The position numbers were made by a program, and so were the translations under genes. Shown here one piece after another: positions 1 to 6,468 of a DNA stretch of 9,198 nucleotides; position 1 is the first letter of the stretch; each line of letters opens with the position of its first letter. The DNA is taken from NCBI GenBank assembly GCA_900756555.1, contig CAAEKP010000002.1:1-9198 (forward strand), read 5' to 3'. Below the pieces are notes generated by a model. The model was not told where the DNA came from and did not search any database. It saw nothing but the letters and a program-made list of their open reading frames with translations. Source of the DNA: Peptococcaceae bacterium (lineage in GTDB: Bacteria > Bacillota > Peptococcia > Peptococcales > Peptococcaceae).

Positions 1-999
1 GCTATTTATTATCTGGCGGCGGGCAATAATTTCCGGGGCAATAAAGATGCGGAACTGATTTGCTGGGATGCGCCTTATTTCCGGCTGCTGGGGCAGATGA
101 AAAAAGCGAACAGCGACCGTATGTATGAACTGGAAATCTATATTGACAAAGAAAAAAATAAACAGCTGAAAATCAACGGTGTGAAATATAAGAGCCTGTC
201 CGAGTTACATAATTATCTGCGGGTGGTGCTGTTCTCGCCCGATGATTTAAAAATTGTGAAGGGTTCCCCTGCTGAACGGCGGCGCTATCTGGACAGTGGT
301 CTGTGCCAGCTGGATAAAAGCTATCATCGCCTGATTCGCGATTATGAGCGCATTGTGCAGCAGCGCAATAACCTGTTGAAAGAGCTGCAATATAAGCAGC
401 AGAACAGAAGTCAGCTTGGTGTGTGGAATCAATATCTGGTGGAGTACGGCAGCCAGATTATCTTTAAGCGGCTGCAATTTTTGAAAATGCTGGTGCCAAT
501 GGCGCGGCGGGTGCAGCAGGAGCTGACACAGCAGAGCGAGCGCTTTACGGTAACCTATCATTGCTCTATGGGTGCCATCGGTGATTTCTCAGCGGAACAG
601 ATTAATGCATTGTTCCGCCGCATTATAGAACAGCGGCAGGGCGAGGAGATTATCCGTGGCACTACATTATGGGGACCGCATCGGGATGATTTAATTTTTT
701 ATCTGAATGGCATGGACTTAAAACGCTATGGCTCTCAGGGGCAGCAGCGCACAGGAATATTAGCCTTAAAGATGGCAGAATTGCAGACTTTTTATAAATA
801 TCACGGTGAATATCCATTGCTGCTGCTGGATGATGTAATGAGTGAGTTGGATGACAGTCGTCGGCATTATCTGCTGAATATGGTCAAAGAAAATGAAATT
901 CAGACAATCATCACTGGTGCAAATATCGAACTGCTGACGGAAGAAATTGCGCAAGACGAGATATTTTCTGTACAGGAAGGGAAAATTATTAAGCAATGA
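1..999 (+). CDS. recF: DNA replication and repair protein RecF, 5'-truncated by the window edge
   Basis: RecF is an SMC-like ABC ATPase that binds gapped DNA at the ssDNA/dsDNA junction and, with RecO and RecR, loads RecA. The reading frame is open from base 1, and its first residues (AIYYLAAGNNFRG, then ELICW) match the RecF region just after Walker A. The methionine at 97 is therefore internal and not the start. The visible 332 residues contain the ABC signature YGSQGQQRT (about residues 243-251 of the fragment, bases 727-753) and Walker B with D-loop, PLLLLDDVMSELD (from residue 272, bases 814-852). RecF proteins are usually about 360-370 aa, so roughly 35-40 residues, including the P-loop, lie upstream. 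The gene ends at TGA 997-999 and is followed directly by gyrB, the usual dnaA-dnaN-recF-gyrB neighbourhood. Identification is by family knowledge and motifs. Nothing suggests damage other than the window edge. Confidence 0.96.
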   Translation, partial: AIYYLAAGNNFRGNKDAELICWDAPYFRLLGQMKKANSDRMYELEIYIDKEKNKQLKINGVKYKSLSELHNYLRVVLFSPDDLKIVKGSPAERRRYLDSGLCQLDKSYHRLIRDYERIVQQRNNLLKELQYKQQNRSQLGVWNQYLVEYGSQIIFKRLQFLKMLVPMARRVQQELTQQSERFTVTYHCSMGAIGDFSAEQINALFRRIIEQRQGEEIIRGTTLWGPHRDDLIFYLNGMDLKRYGSQGQQRTGILALKMAELQTFYKYHGEYPLLLLDDVMSELDDSRRHYLLNMVKENEIQTIITGANIELLTEEIAQDEIFSVQEGKIIKQ

Positions 1000-1014
1000 A
1001 TTTGAACGCTTTAT

Positions 1015-1043
1015 TTGCAAAAATATAATTTTTCTGCTATAAT
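1015..1043 (+). promoter_or_regulatory. Predicted sigma-A type promoter of gyrBA (extended -10)
   Basis: A TTGCAA box at 1015-1020 (4 of 6 matches to TTGACA) is followed by a 17-base spacer and TATAAT at 1038-1043, a perfect -10. TG at 1035-1036 makes it an extended -10. Transcription would begin near 1050 and give a leader of about 105 bases before the gyrB start. A second TATAAT at 1024-1029 lacks a good partner. No terminator separates recF from this site, so read-through from recF is also possible. Confidence 0.7.
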
Positions 1044-1070
1044 TAACTGTAAAAATTTATGTATGCTGAA

Positions 1071-1126
1071 ATATCCCAGATTTTATTTATATCTAAGTAA
1101 ATTGAACTGGGTTATTTTATTTTTTT
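1071..1126 (+). terminator. Leader hairpin plus T-run upstream of gyrB: recF terminator or gyrB attenuator
   Basis: ATA-t-CCCAG (1071-1079) pairs with CTGGG-t-TAT (1107-1115). Inside the loop, ATTTA (1085-1089) pairs with TAAAT (1098-1102). The structure is followed by a T-rich tract with seven Ts at 1120-1126. The arrangement resembles an intrinsic terminator, but the stem is short, AT-rich and interrupted. It lies between the predicted gyrB promoter and gyrB, so if functional it would attenuate gyrB transcription as well as stop recF read-through. Confidence 0.4.
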
Positions 1127-1141
1127 AGTAAAGCTTGAAAT

Positions 1142-1157
1142 GGAGGAAATAAGCGTG
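1142..1157 (+). promoter_or_regulatory. gyrB ribosome binding site that fixes a GTG start
   Basis: GGAGG at 1142-1146 stands eight bases before GTG at 1155. The upstream in-frame ATG at 1140 overlaps this Shine-Dalgarno sequence and has no ribosome site of its own, so GTG at 1155 is the more likely start. Confidence 0.85.
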
Positions 1158-3074
1158 GCTGAACAGAAGCAAAGCGATTATGGTGCCGAGCAGATTCAGG
1201 TCTTGGAAGGCCTGGAGGCAGTTCGTAAACGTCCTGGGATGTACATTGGTACCACCAGCTCTGACGGTTTGCATCATTTGGTTTATGAAATTGTAGATAA
1301 CAGTATCGACGAAGCCCTGGCTGGTTACGGGAAAGAAATTGATGTGACCATCCATGCCGACAACAGCATCACTGTTGTGGACTATGGGCGTGGGATTCCA
1401 GTGGAACTACACCCAAAAATGGGTATTCCCACTGTAGAAGTAGTATTGACTGTGCTGCACGCCGGCGGTAAATTCGGCGGCGGCGGGTATAAAGTATCCG
1501 GCGGTCTGCACGGGGTTGGGATGAGTGTGGTAAATGCGCTGTCCACCTTGCTGGAAGTAGAAATTCGCCGGGATGGTAAAGTTTACAGACAGACATACAG
1601 CCAGGGGCATACTACAAGCCCATTGGAAGTGATTGGCACAGCAACCGATACTGGTACTAAAATTCATTTTGTGCCGGATCCAAGTATTTTTACCGACACA
1701 ACCGTTTATGAATTTAAAATACTGCGCAAACGGCTCAGAGAGCTGGCCTTCTTAAACAAAGGTCTGCGCATTACCCTGAAAGATGAACGGGCAGGTCAGG
1801 AAAAAGAAGAAGTATATTTGCAGAACGGCGGTATTGTTGACTTTGTACAGTCTTTGAACGAAGGCAAAGATGCGCTGCATGATGTGATCTATTTTGAAGG
1901 GGAACGGGACGGTGTGCAGGTGGAAATCGCCATGCAGTATACCGATAACTATACTGAAAACATCATGTCCTTCGCCAATAACATTCACACCCATGAAGGC
2001 GGTATGCATGAAACAGGGTTTAAAACTGCTACCAACCGTGTGATTAACAGCTATGCCCGCAAAAATAATATTATCAAAGAGAATGAAGATAATCTGACAG
2101 GGGACGACATCCGTGAAGGGATGACAGCCATCATCAGCGTAAAAGTGCCGGAGCCTCAGTTTGAAGGTCAGACCAAAACCAAACTGGGCAACAGCGAAGT
2201 GCGCGGCATCTGCGACTCCATCACTGGCACCAGTCTGGCGCAGTTCCTGGAGGAACATCCATCCATCGCCAAGAAGATGATTGAAAAATCCAGAAACGCT
2301 GCCAGAGCCAGAGAAGCTGCCCGCAAAGCCAGAGAAATGACCCGCCGCAAGAACGTGCTGGAAAGTACCTCTCTGCCTGGGAAACTGGCCGACTGTTCTT
2401 CTAAAGATGCCACCAAATGCGAACTGTTCCTGGTGGAAGGGGACTCCGCTGGCGGCTCTGCCAAAAGTGGACGTGACAGAAACTATCAGGCCATTCTGCC
2501 GCTGCGTGGTAAAATCTTAAACGTAGAAAAAGCCCGTTTGGACCGTGTGCTGGGGAGCGAAGAAATTCGCAACATGATTACTGCCATGGGGACAAGCGTG
2601 GGCACAGACTTTGATATCAGCAAGGCGCGGTATCACAAACTGATTCTGATGACCGATGCCGATGTCGACGGCGCCCATATTCGGATTTTGCTGTTGACCT
2701 TCCTGTTCCGCTATATGCGGCCATTGATTGAAGCTGGCTATGTTTATGTAGCTCAGCCACCACTGTACGGCATCAAACGAGGAAAACAGATTGAATATCT
2801 GTATGACGACAATGCGTTGGACCGTTACTTAGAAGAAAACGGCAAAGAACGTGAAAAAGTGGATATTCAGCGTTACAAAGGTTTAGGGGAAATGAACGCA
2901 GAACAGCTGTGGGAAACAACCATGAACAACGAAACCAGAACGCTGCTGCAGGTTACCATTGAAGATGCAGCAGAGGCTGACCGTCTGCTGAATATGCTGA
3001 TGGGCGACAAAGTGGAACCAAGACGTAACTTTATCACCAGTAACGCTAAATATGTAAAAAATCTGGACATTTAG
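1155..3074 (+). CDS. gyrB: DNA gyrase subunit B
   Basis: GyrB is the ATPase subunit of gyrase (GyrA2GyrB2), which introduces negative supercoils ahead of replication and transcription. With the GTG start it has 639 aa, the Firmicutes length, without the large insertion of enterobacterial GyrB. The GHKL ATPase shows VYEIVDNSIDEAL (E45, N49), DYGRGIP (D76-P82) and the ATP lid GGLHGVGMSVVNALS. The transducer carries the QTKTKLGN loop with its ATP-contacting lysine. TOPRIM shows EGDSAGGSAKSGRDR with the catalytic E428, and DADVDGAH with metal-binding D501, D503 and D505. The tail has QRYKGLGEMN, typical of type IIA subunit B. It is paired with gyrA, whose ribosome site overlaps its stop codon, so translation is probably coupled. 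ParE is the alternative, but the location after recF and next to gyrA argues for GyrB. The in-frame ATG at 1140 would add only five residues. Confidence 0.97.
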   Translation: MAEQKQSDYGAEQIQVLEGLEAVRKRPGMYIGTTSSDGLHHLVYEIVDNSIDEALAGYGKEIDVTIHADNSITVVDYGRGIPVELHPKMGIPTVEVVLTVLHAGGKFGGGGYKVSGGLHGVGMSVVNALSTLLEVEIRRDGKVYRQTYSQGHTTSPLEVIGTATDTGTKIHFVPDPSIFTDTTVYEFKILRKRLRELAFLNKGLRITLKDERAGQEKEEVYLQNGGIVDFVQSLNEGKDALHDVIYFEGERDGVQVEIAMQYTDNYTENIMSFANNIHTHEGGMHETGFKTATNRVINSYARKNNIIKENEDNLTGDDIREGMTAIISVKVPEPQFEGQTKTKLGNSEVRGICDSITGTSLAQFLEEHPSIAKKMIEKSRNAARAREAARKAREMTRRKNVLESTSLPGKLADCSSKDATKCELFLVEGDSAGGSAKSGRDRNYQAILPLRGKILNVEKARLDRVLGSEEIRNMITAMGTSVGTDFDISKARYHKLILMTDADVDGAHIRILLLTFLFRYMRPLIEAGYVYVAQPPLYGIKRGKQIEYLYDDNALDRYLEENGKEREKVDIQRYKGLGEMNAEQLWETTMNNETRTLLQVTIEDAAEADRLLNMLMGDKVEPRRNFITSNAKYVKNLDI

Positions 3075-3089
3075 GAGGTGCTCAAAATG
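3073..3089 (+). promoter_or_regulatory. gyrA ribosome binding site overlapping the gyrB stop codon
   Basis: AGGAGG (3073-3078) begins inside the gyrB TAG stop (3072-3074) and stands eight bases before ATG 3087. An in-frame GTG at 3078 lies inside the Shine-Dalgarno sequence and cannot use it, so ATG 3087 is the start. The overlap suggests translational coupling of the two gyrase subunits. Confidence 0.9.
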
Positions 3090-5534
3090 GAAATCGAATT
3101 CAATCACGGAAATATTCTGCCTACCGTTATGGAAAACGAGATGCAGACTGCCTTTATTGACTACGCCATGAGCGTTATTACCAGCCGAGCACTGCCTGAT
3201 GTGCGTGACGGCTTAAAACCGGTACATCGCCGTATTTTATTCTCTATGTATAAGAATGGCATGACGCCGGACAAAAAACATAAAAAATCGGCTCACATTG
3301 TTGGGGACGTACTGGCCAAGTATCATCCACACGGTGACAGTTCTGTTTACGATGCTATGGTGCGTCTGGCACAGGATTTTAATATCCGCTATCCTTTGGT
3401 GGATGGGCAGGGTAATTTTGGGTCTGTGGACGGCGACTCTGCCGCTGCTATGCGTTATACGGAAGCAAAAATGACCAAGTTGACCTTAGAAATGCTGGCT
3501 GACCTGGAAAAGAACACTGTGGATTTTGGGCCTAACTACGATGAATCGTTGGAAGAGCCGCTGGTGCTTCCAGCACGATTCCCAAATCTGCTGGTGAATG
3601 GTTCCTCTGGTATCGCCGTTGGGATGGCTACCAATATTCCGCCACACAATCTGGGCGAAGCCATTGACGGTGTGGTAGCGTTAATTGAAAACAGAGATTT
3701 ACCGGATAAAGAACTGATGAAATATATCAAAGGGCCGGACTTCCCTGGCGGCGGCATCATCTTAGGTCGTAAAGGCATTGAAGATGCTTACCTGACAGGC
3801 CGCGGCTCCATCAAAGTGCGTTCCCGCTGTGAAATAGAACCAATGAATAACGGGAAAAACCGCATTCTGGTCAGCGAAATTCCATATCAGGTCAACAAAG
3901 CGCACTTGATTGAAAAAATCGCAGAACTGGCTCGTGATAAAAAAATCGACGGCATTACAGACCTGCGTGATGAATCTGACCGTAAAGGGATGCGTATTGT
4001 GATTGAACTGCGCCGTGACGTGAACCCGCAGGTAATTCTGAATCAGCTGTACAAAAACACGCAGCTGCAGGATAACTTTGGCGTAATTATGCTGGCGCTG
4101 GTAAACGGTATGCCACAGATTTTAACCTTAAAACAGCTGCTGAACCACTACATTGACCATCAGGAACATGTGGTGACCCGCCGCACCAAGCACGATCTGG
4201 CTAAAGCAGAAGAACGGGCGCACATTGTAGAAGGGTTAAAAATCGCTGTAGATAATATCGACGAAGTGGTAAAAATTATCCGTTCCTCCAAAAATGATGC
4301 CGAATCCAAAGAACGGCTGCATCAGCGGTTTGGCCTGAGCGATAAACAGGCACAGGCTGTTATTGAAATGCAGCTGCGCAGACTGACCGGCTTAGCTCGT
4401 GAAAAACTGGAAGAAGAACTGGCTGATTTGTTAGAAAAAATCGCTTACTATAAGAGCATTCTGGCTGACGAACACAAACTGCTGGAAATCATCAAAGATG
4501 AAATTCTGCAAATCAAAGAAAAATTTGCGGATACCCGCCGCAGTCAGATTAGCAACTATGAAGATAAACTGGAACTGGAAGATTTGATTGAAGATGAAGA
4601 TGTGGTAATCACCATCAGTCACAGCGGCTACATCAAACGGATGCCAAGTGACACCTACAAGAGCCAGAAACGGGGCGGCCGCGGCATCACTGCCATGACC
4701 ACCAAGGAAGAAGACTTTGTAGAGCAGATCTTTACCACCACCACACACAATTTTCTGCTGTTCTTTACCAACAAGGGCAAATGCTATCGCCTGAAGGTAT
4801 ATGAAATTCCAGAAGCAGGGCGGCAGGCCAAAGGTACCGCTATTGTGAACCTGTTAAATGTAACAGGCGATGAAAAAATCACAACGGTTATTCCAGTAAA
4901 GAAATTTGAAGATGAATTGTTCCTGATGGCGGCTACCCGTCTGGGCGTTGTGAAGAAAACACCGCTGGTGGAATATGACACCTCCCGTCGTGACGGTATT
5001 ATTGCTATCAATCTGGAAGATAACGATGAACTCATCGGCGTGCAGCTCACCGACGGCAAACAGGATATTATGCTGGTGACCGCAGGAGGACAGGCAATCC
5101 GCTTTGCGGAGGAAGAAGCCCGTCCAATGGCGCGTGCTACCAAAGGTGTGCGCGGCATTAAACTGATGGATGATGACTTTGTAGTGGGCATGGAAGTGGC
5201 AAATGACAATGCACAGCTGCTGGTAATTACAGCCAACGGTTATGGCAAACAGACACCAATGACTGAATACCGCCAGCAGGCCAGAGGCGGCAAAGGCGTG
5301 TTCACCGTGCGTCCAAGTGAGCGCAACGGCGAAATCGTGGGCGCATTAGTAGTAAACAAAGAAGATGAAATTATGGCTATCTCCAAAGATGGCATTGTGA
5401 TTCGTCTGAAAGTGGATGAAATATCCTCCATGGGACGCACTACTCAGGGCGTAACCCTGATGCGTGTGGCAGAAGAAGATAAAGTAGTGGCAATGGCTCG
5501 TGTAGTAGACCACGAAAGCCATGAAGAAAAATAA
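3087..5534 (+). CDS. gyrA: DNA gyrase subunit A
   Basis: GyrA is the DNA breakage-reunion subunit of gyrase. From ATG 3087 it has 815 aa, a normal length. The winged-helix/tower core contains the catalytic tyrosine Y124 preceded by R123 in AAAMRYTE (the Tyr codon is at 3456-3458). The quinolone-determining segment reads HPHGDSSVYDAMVR, with S85 and D89 at the positions equivalent to E. coli Ser83 and Asp87. Both are the ancestral, susceptible-type residues. A long coiled coil spans roughly residues 430-490. The GyrA box QKRGGRG is at residues 527-533 and starts the C-terminal beta-pinwheel. That motif allows true DNA wrapping and separates GyrA from ParC. The gene is co-transcribed with gyrB, with a 12-base gap after its stop, and is followed by an intrinsic terminator. 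I see no frameshift or truncation. Confidence 0.98.
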   Translation: MEIEFNHGNILPTVMENEMQTAFIDYAMSVITSRALPDVRDGLKPVHRRILFSMYKNGMTPDKKHKKSAHIVGDVLAKYHPHGDSSVYDAMVRLAQDFNIRYPLVDGQGNFGSVDGDSAAAMRYTEAKMTKLTLEMLADLEKNTVDFGPNYDESLEEPLVLPARFPNLLVNGSSGIAVGMATNIPPHNLGEAIDGVVALIENRDLPDKELMKYIKGPDFPGGGIILGRKGIEDAYLTGRGSIKVRSRCEIEPMNNGKNRILVSEIPYQVNKAHLIEKIAELARDKKIDGITDLRDESDRKGMRIVIELRRDVNPQVILNQLYKNTQLQDNFGVIMLALVNGMPQILTLKQLLNHYIDHQEHVVTRRTKHDLAKAEERAHIVEGLKIAVDNIDEVVKIIRSSKNDAESKERLHQRFGLSDKQAQAVIEMQLRRLTGLAREKLEEELADLLEKIAYYKSILADEHKLLEIIKDEILQIKEKFADTRRSQISNYEDKLELEDLIEDEDVVITISHSGYIKRMPSDTYKSQKRGGRGITAMTTKEEDFVEQIFTTTTHNFLLFFTNKGKCYRLKVYEIPEAGRQAKGTAIVNLLNVTGDEKITTVIPVKKFEDELFLMAATRLGVVKKTPLVEYDTSRRDGIIAINLEDNDELIGVQLTDGKQDIMLVTAGGQAIRFAEEEARPMARATKGVRGIKLMDDDFVVGMEVANDNAQLLVITANGYGKQTPMTEYRQQARGGKGVFTVRPSERNGEIVGALVVNKEDEIMAISKDGIVIRLKVDEISSMGRTTQGVTLMRVAEEDKVVAMARVVDHESHEEK

Positions 5535-5554
5535 ACAGTAAATGTATCATTAAG

Positions 5555-5580
5555 GCGGCGCAGCAATGCGTCGCTTTTTT
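5555..5580 (+). terminator. Intrinsic terminator of the gyrBA operon
   Basis: GCGGCGCA (5555-5562) pairs with TGCGTCGC (5567-5574) in eight base pairs, one of them G-U, around a GCAA tetraloop. Six Ts follow at 5575-5580. It begins 20 bases after the gyrA stop. Confidence 0.92.
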
Positions 5581-5582
5581 AA

Positions 5583-5658
5583 TTAGTTTACACAATTATC
5601 TTTGTGCTAACGCATAAAAATGAAATTTTCAGAAAATTTTTCTGATTTTCAACACAAA
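5583..5658 (+). repeat. Nested inverted repeats downstream of the gyrA terminator
   Basis: Several dyads lie together in this AT-rich stretch. TTAG (5583-5586) and CACAA (5591-5595) can pair with TTGTG-CTAA (5602-5610). Alternatively TTTGTG (5601-5606) pairs with CACAAA (5653-5658), enclosing a perfect 8-bp dyad TCAGAAAA/TTTTCTGA (5629-5636 and 5638-5645). No T-run follows, so this is not an ordinary terminator. It could be a protein-binding region upstream of the next promoter or chance pairing in AT-rich DNA. Confidence 0.4.
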
Positions 5659-5668
5659 AAAGGCCAAA

Positions 5669-5687
5669 ATGTAACCTGGATGTAACC
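5669..5687 (+). promoter_or_regulatory. Phased direct repeat, candidate response-regulator site
   Basis: ATGTAACC occurs at 5669-5676 and again, identically, at 5680-5687. The start-to-start distance is 11 bases, one DNA turn. The repeat fills the -35 region of the following extended -10 promoter. Tandem direct repeats with 11-bp phasing placed there are characteristic of OmpR/PhoB-family response regulators bound as head-to-tail dimers. Which regulator binds cannot be told from this window. Confidence 0.55.
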
Positions 5688-5693
5688 ACTCAA

Positions 5694-5702
5694 TGTTATA
5701 AT
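5694..5702 (+). promoter_or_regulatory. Extended -10 promoter of the accessory region, no recognisable -35 box
   Basis: TGT precedes TATAAT (5697-5702), giving a consensus extended -10. The bases 17 upstream (5674-5679, ACCTGG) do not resemble TTGACA. The direct repeat at 5669-5687 occupies that position, as expected for a promoter that depends on an activator. Transcription would start near 5709. Confidence 0.65.
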
Positions 5703-5754
5703 AACTATAAAGCAGAGAAAAACGAAGCTGCCTTACCAATGTGAGAGTGTCCAA

Positions 5755-5770
5755 TAATGTATACTTTACG
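5755..5770 (+). repeat. GTATAC-centred 16-base element, copy 1
   Basis: TAATGTATACTTTACG here is identical at 14 of 16 positions to the reverse complement of 5879-5894 (TAAGGTATACTTTATG). The two copies face each other across the terminator at 5808-5850. They may be paired operator sites. The sequence shows the repeat, and the role is inferred. Confidence 0.4.
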
Positions 5771-5807
5771 GCACATGGTTTCCTGCACAAAAATATATAG
5801 CGTTTTG

Positions 5808-5850
5808 AATGAGTATGTTGTATTTATCAATGCAATATGCTCATTTTTTT
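5808..5850 (+). terminator. Strong intrinsic terminator ahead of the 157-aa gene
   Basis: A 16-base-pair stem is formed by 5809-5824 with 5829-5844, including three G-U pairs, around a four-base loop TATC. Seven Ts follow at 5844-5850. No complete gene ends just before it, so it must stop the RNA begun near 5709, either always (small RNA) or conditionally (attenuation of the downstream operon). Confidence 0.9.
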
Positions 5851-5872
5851 ATGCATCAGAACAAAAAATTTG

Positions 5873-5902
5873 CTGTTTCATAAAGTATACCTTATGAAAC
5901 AG
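5873..5902 (+). promoter_or_regulatory. 30-bp near-perfect palindrome, candidate operator
   Basis: CTGTTTCATAA (5873-5883) and TTATGAAACAG (5892-5902) are exact reverse complements, and the centre holds the self-palindrome GTATAC (5885-5890). Only one base pair of the 15 mirrored positions does not match. The right half ends 12 bases before the ribosome site of the next gene. A weak promoter can be read through it (TTGCTG at 5870-5875, 17-base spacer, TATGAA at 5893-5898), so a repressor bound here would block initiation. No T-run follows, so it is not a terminator. Confidence 0.6.
5879..5894 (-). repeat. GTATAC-centred 16-base element, copy 2 (inverted)
   Basis: Read on the minus strand this is TAAGGTATACTTTATG, matching 5755-5770 at 14 of 16 positions. 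It forms the core of the 30-bp palindrome at 5873-5902. Confidence 0.4.
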
Positions 5903-5926
5903 TCAGAAATGAATGGAGGTGAACCT

Positions 5927-6400
5927 ATGTCAACAACTTCACTGCAAGTAATACCGGAAAATATGAAAACCAGTATCATCCGCATCTATAGCTATGATGA
6001 CAAAAATCCGCAGGGAACTTTTTATAATCTGTATTACGGTGAGGAAATAGCCTTTGGTAATTTAACCAGATTATTATTGCTCATGGAAGATATGATGAAC
6101 AGTATGGATTGCCCACAGTCCGCGGTACACAGCCGCCGTTTTGGTAAAATTCCCAAAGCGCCGGAGCAAATCAGTATGCCACAGCAACCGATCATGGACA
6201 AATCGGTGATTGCCACATTTACCGTGCGCGTGATGTTTCGTCAGGGAGCAAGCTGGCAGGGAAAGCTCTGCTGGCTGGAAGGCGAAAAAGAACAGGCCTT
6301 TCGCAGCACACTGGAACTGATTAAATTATTGGACAGCGCTTTACCGCAGCCAGAACCATGCAATCAGGTTTTGGACAGTGAAGTGCCTAAAACAGGATGA
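5927..6400 (+). CDS. Conserved-looking protein of unknown function with two copies of a small module
   Basis: This protein of 157 aa has no recognised function. ATG 5927 is chosen because GGAGGTGA (5915-5922) stands in the correct position. The longer in-frame reading from 5837 would start inside the upstream terminator and cross the palindrome. There is no signal peptide or membrane segment. Residues 16-57 and 98-139 align without gaps: R, QG, L, E, AF and two helix leucines fall at identical spacing. Each copy looks like strand-strand-helix, ending in an amphipathic Leu-rich helix. The join at 58-97 is rich in Pro, Gln, Ser and Met. From memory, short proteins with RIY...NPQG and SWQG...FRS-LELI segments occur in gut Firmicutes, but I cannot name a family. 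It precedes the surface-protein gene by 68 bases and probably shares its transcript, so a role linked to that protein is an inference. It ends in PKTG, which I consider chance. Confidence 0.8.
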   Translation: MSTTSLQVIPENMKTSIIRIYSYDDKNPQGTFYNLYYGEEIAFGNLTRLLLLMEDMMNSMDCPQSAVHSRRFGKIPKAPEQISMPQQPIMDKSVIATFTVRVMFRQGASWQGKLCWLEGEKEQAFRSTLELIKLLDSALPQPEPCNQVLDSEVPKTG

Positions 6401-6468
6401 TGACATCAGGAGAATAACATAAAAAATAAAAGAGGGAAGAATCTAAAAAACCAAAGGAGGAGATTTGT

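Larger units (their letters stand above)
5709..5850 (+). ncRNA. Candidate structured leader RNA or small RNA, about 140 nt
   Basis: The interval lies between an extended -10 promoter and a strong intrinsic terminator and contains no credible ORF. Its centre can fold into one long hairpin. ACCA-a-TGTG (5735-5743) pairs with CACATGGT (5772-5779). Stacked inside, AGAGTGT (5744-5750) pairs with ATACTTT (5761-5767) using two G-U pairs, with a loop of ten bases and a four-base bulge ACGG. I do not recognise it as a known riboswitch or 6S RNA. It could be a free-standing small RNA, or an attenuator leader for the genes starting at 5927. Confidence 0.45.

Noticed and set aside
97..999. recF starting at the ATG at 97
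   Set aside because: The frame continues upstream to base 1 with typical RecF residues (AIYYLAAG...FRG), so the start lies outside the window.
5757..5897. 46-codon ORF from ATG 5757
   Set aside because: It has no ribosome site and runs through both the terminator and the palindrome.
5837..5926. N-terminal extension of the 157-aa protein
   Set aside because: It would begin inside the terminator hairpin and cross the palindrome. A strong ribosome site supports ATG 5927.
6386..6400. PKTG at the very C-terminus of the 157-aa protein as a sorting motif
   Set aside because: There is no signal peptide, and neither a hydrophobic segment nor a basic tail follows. The match to the next gene's PKTGD is probably chance.
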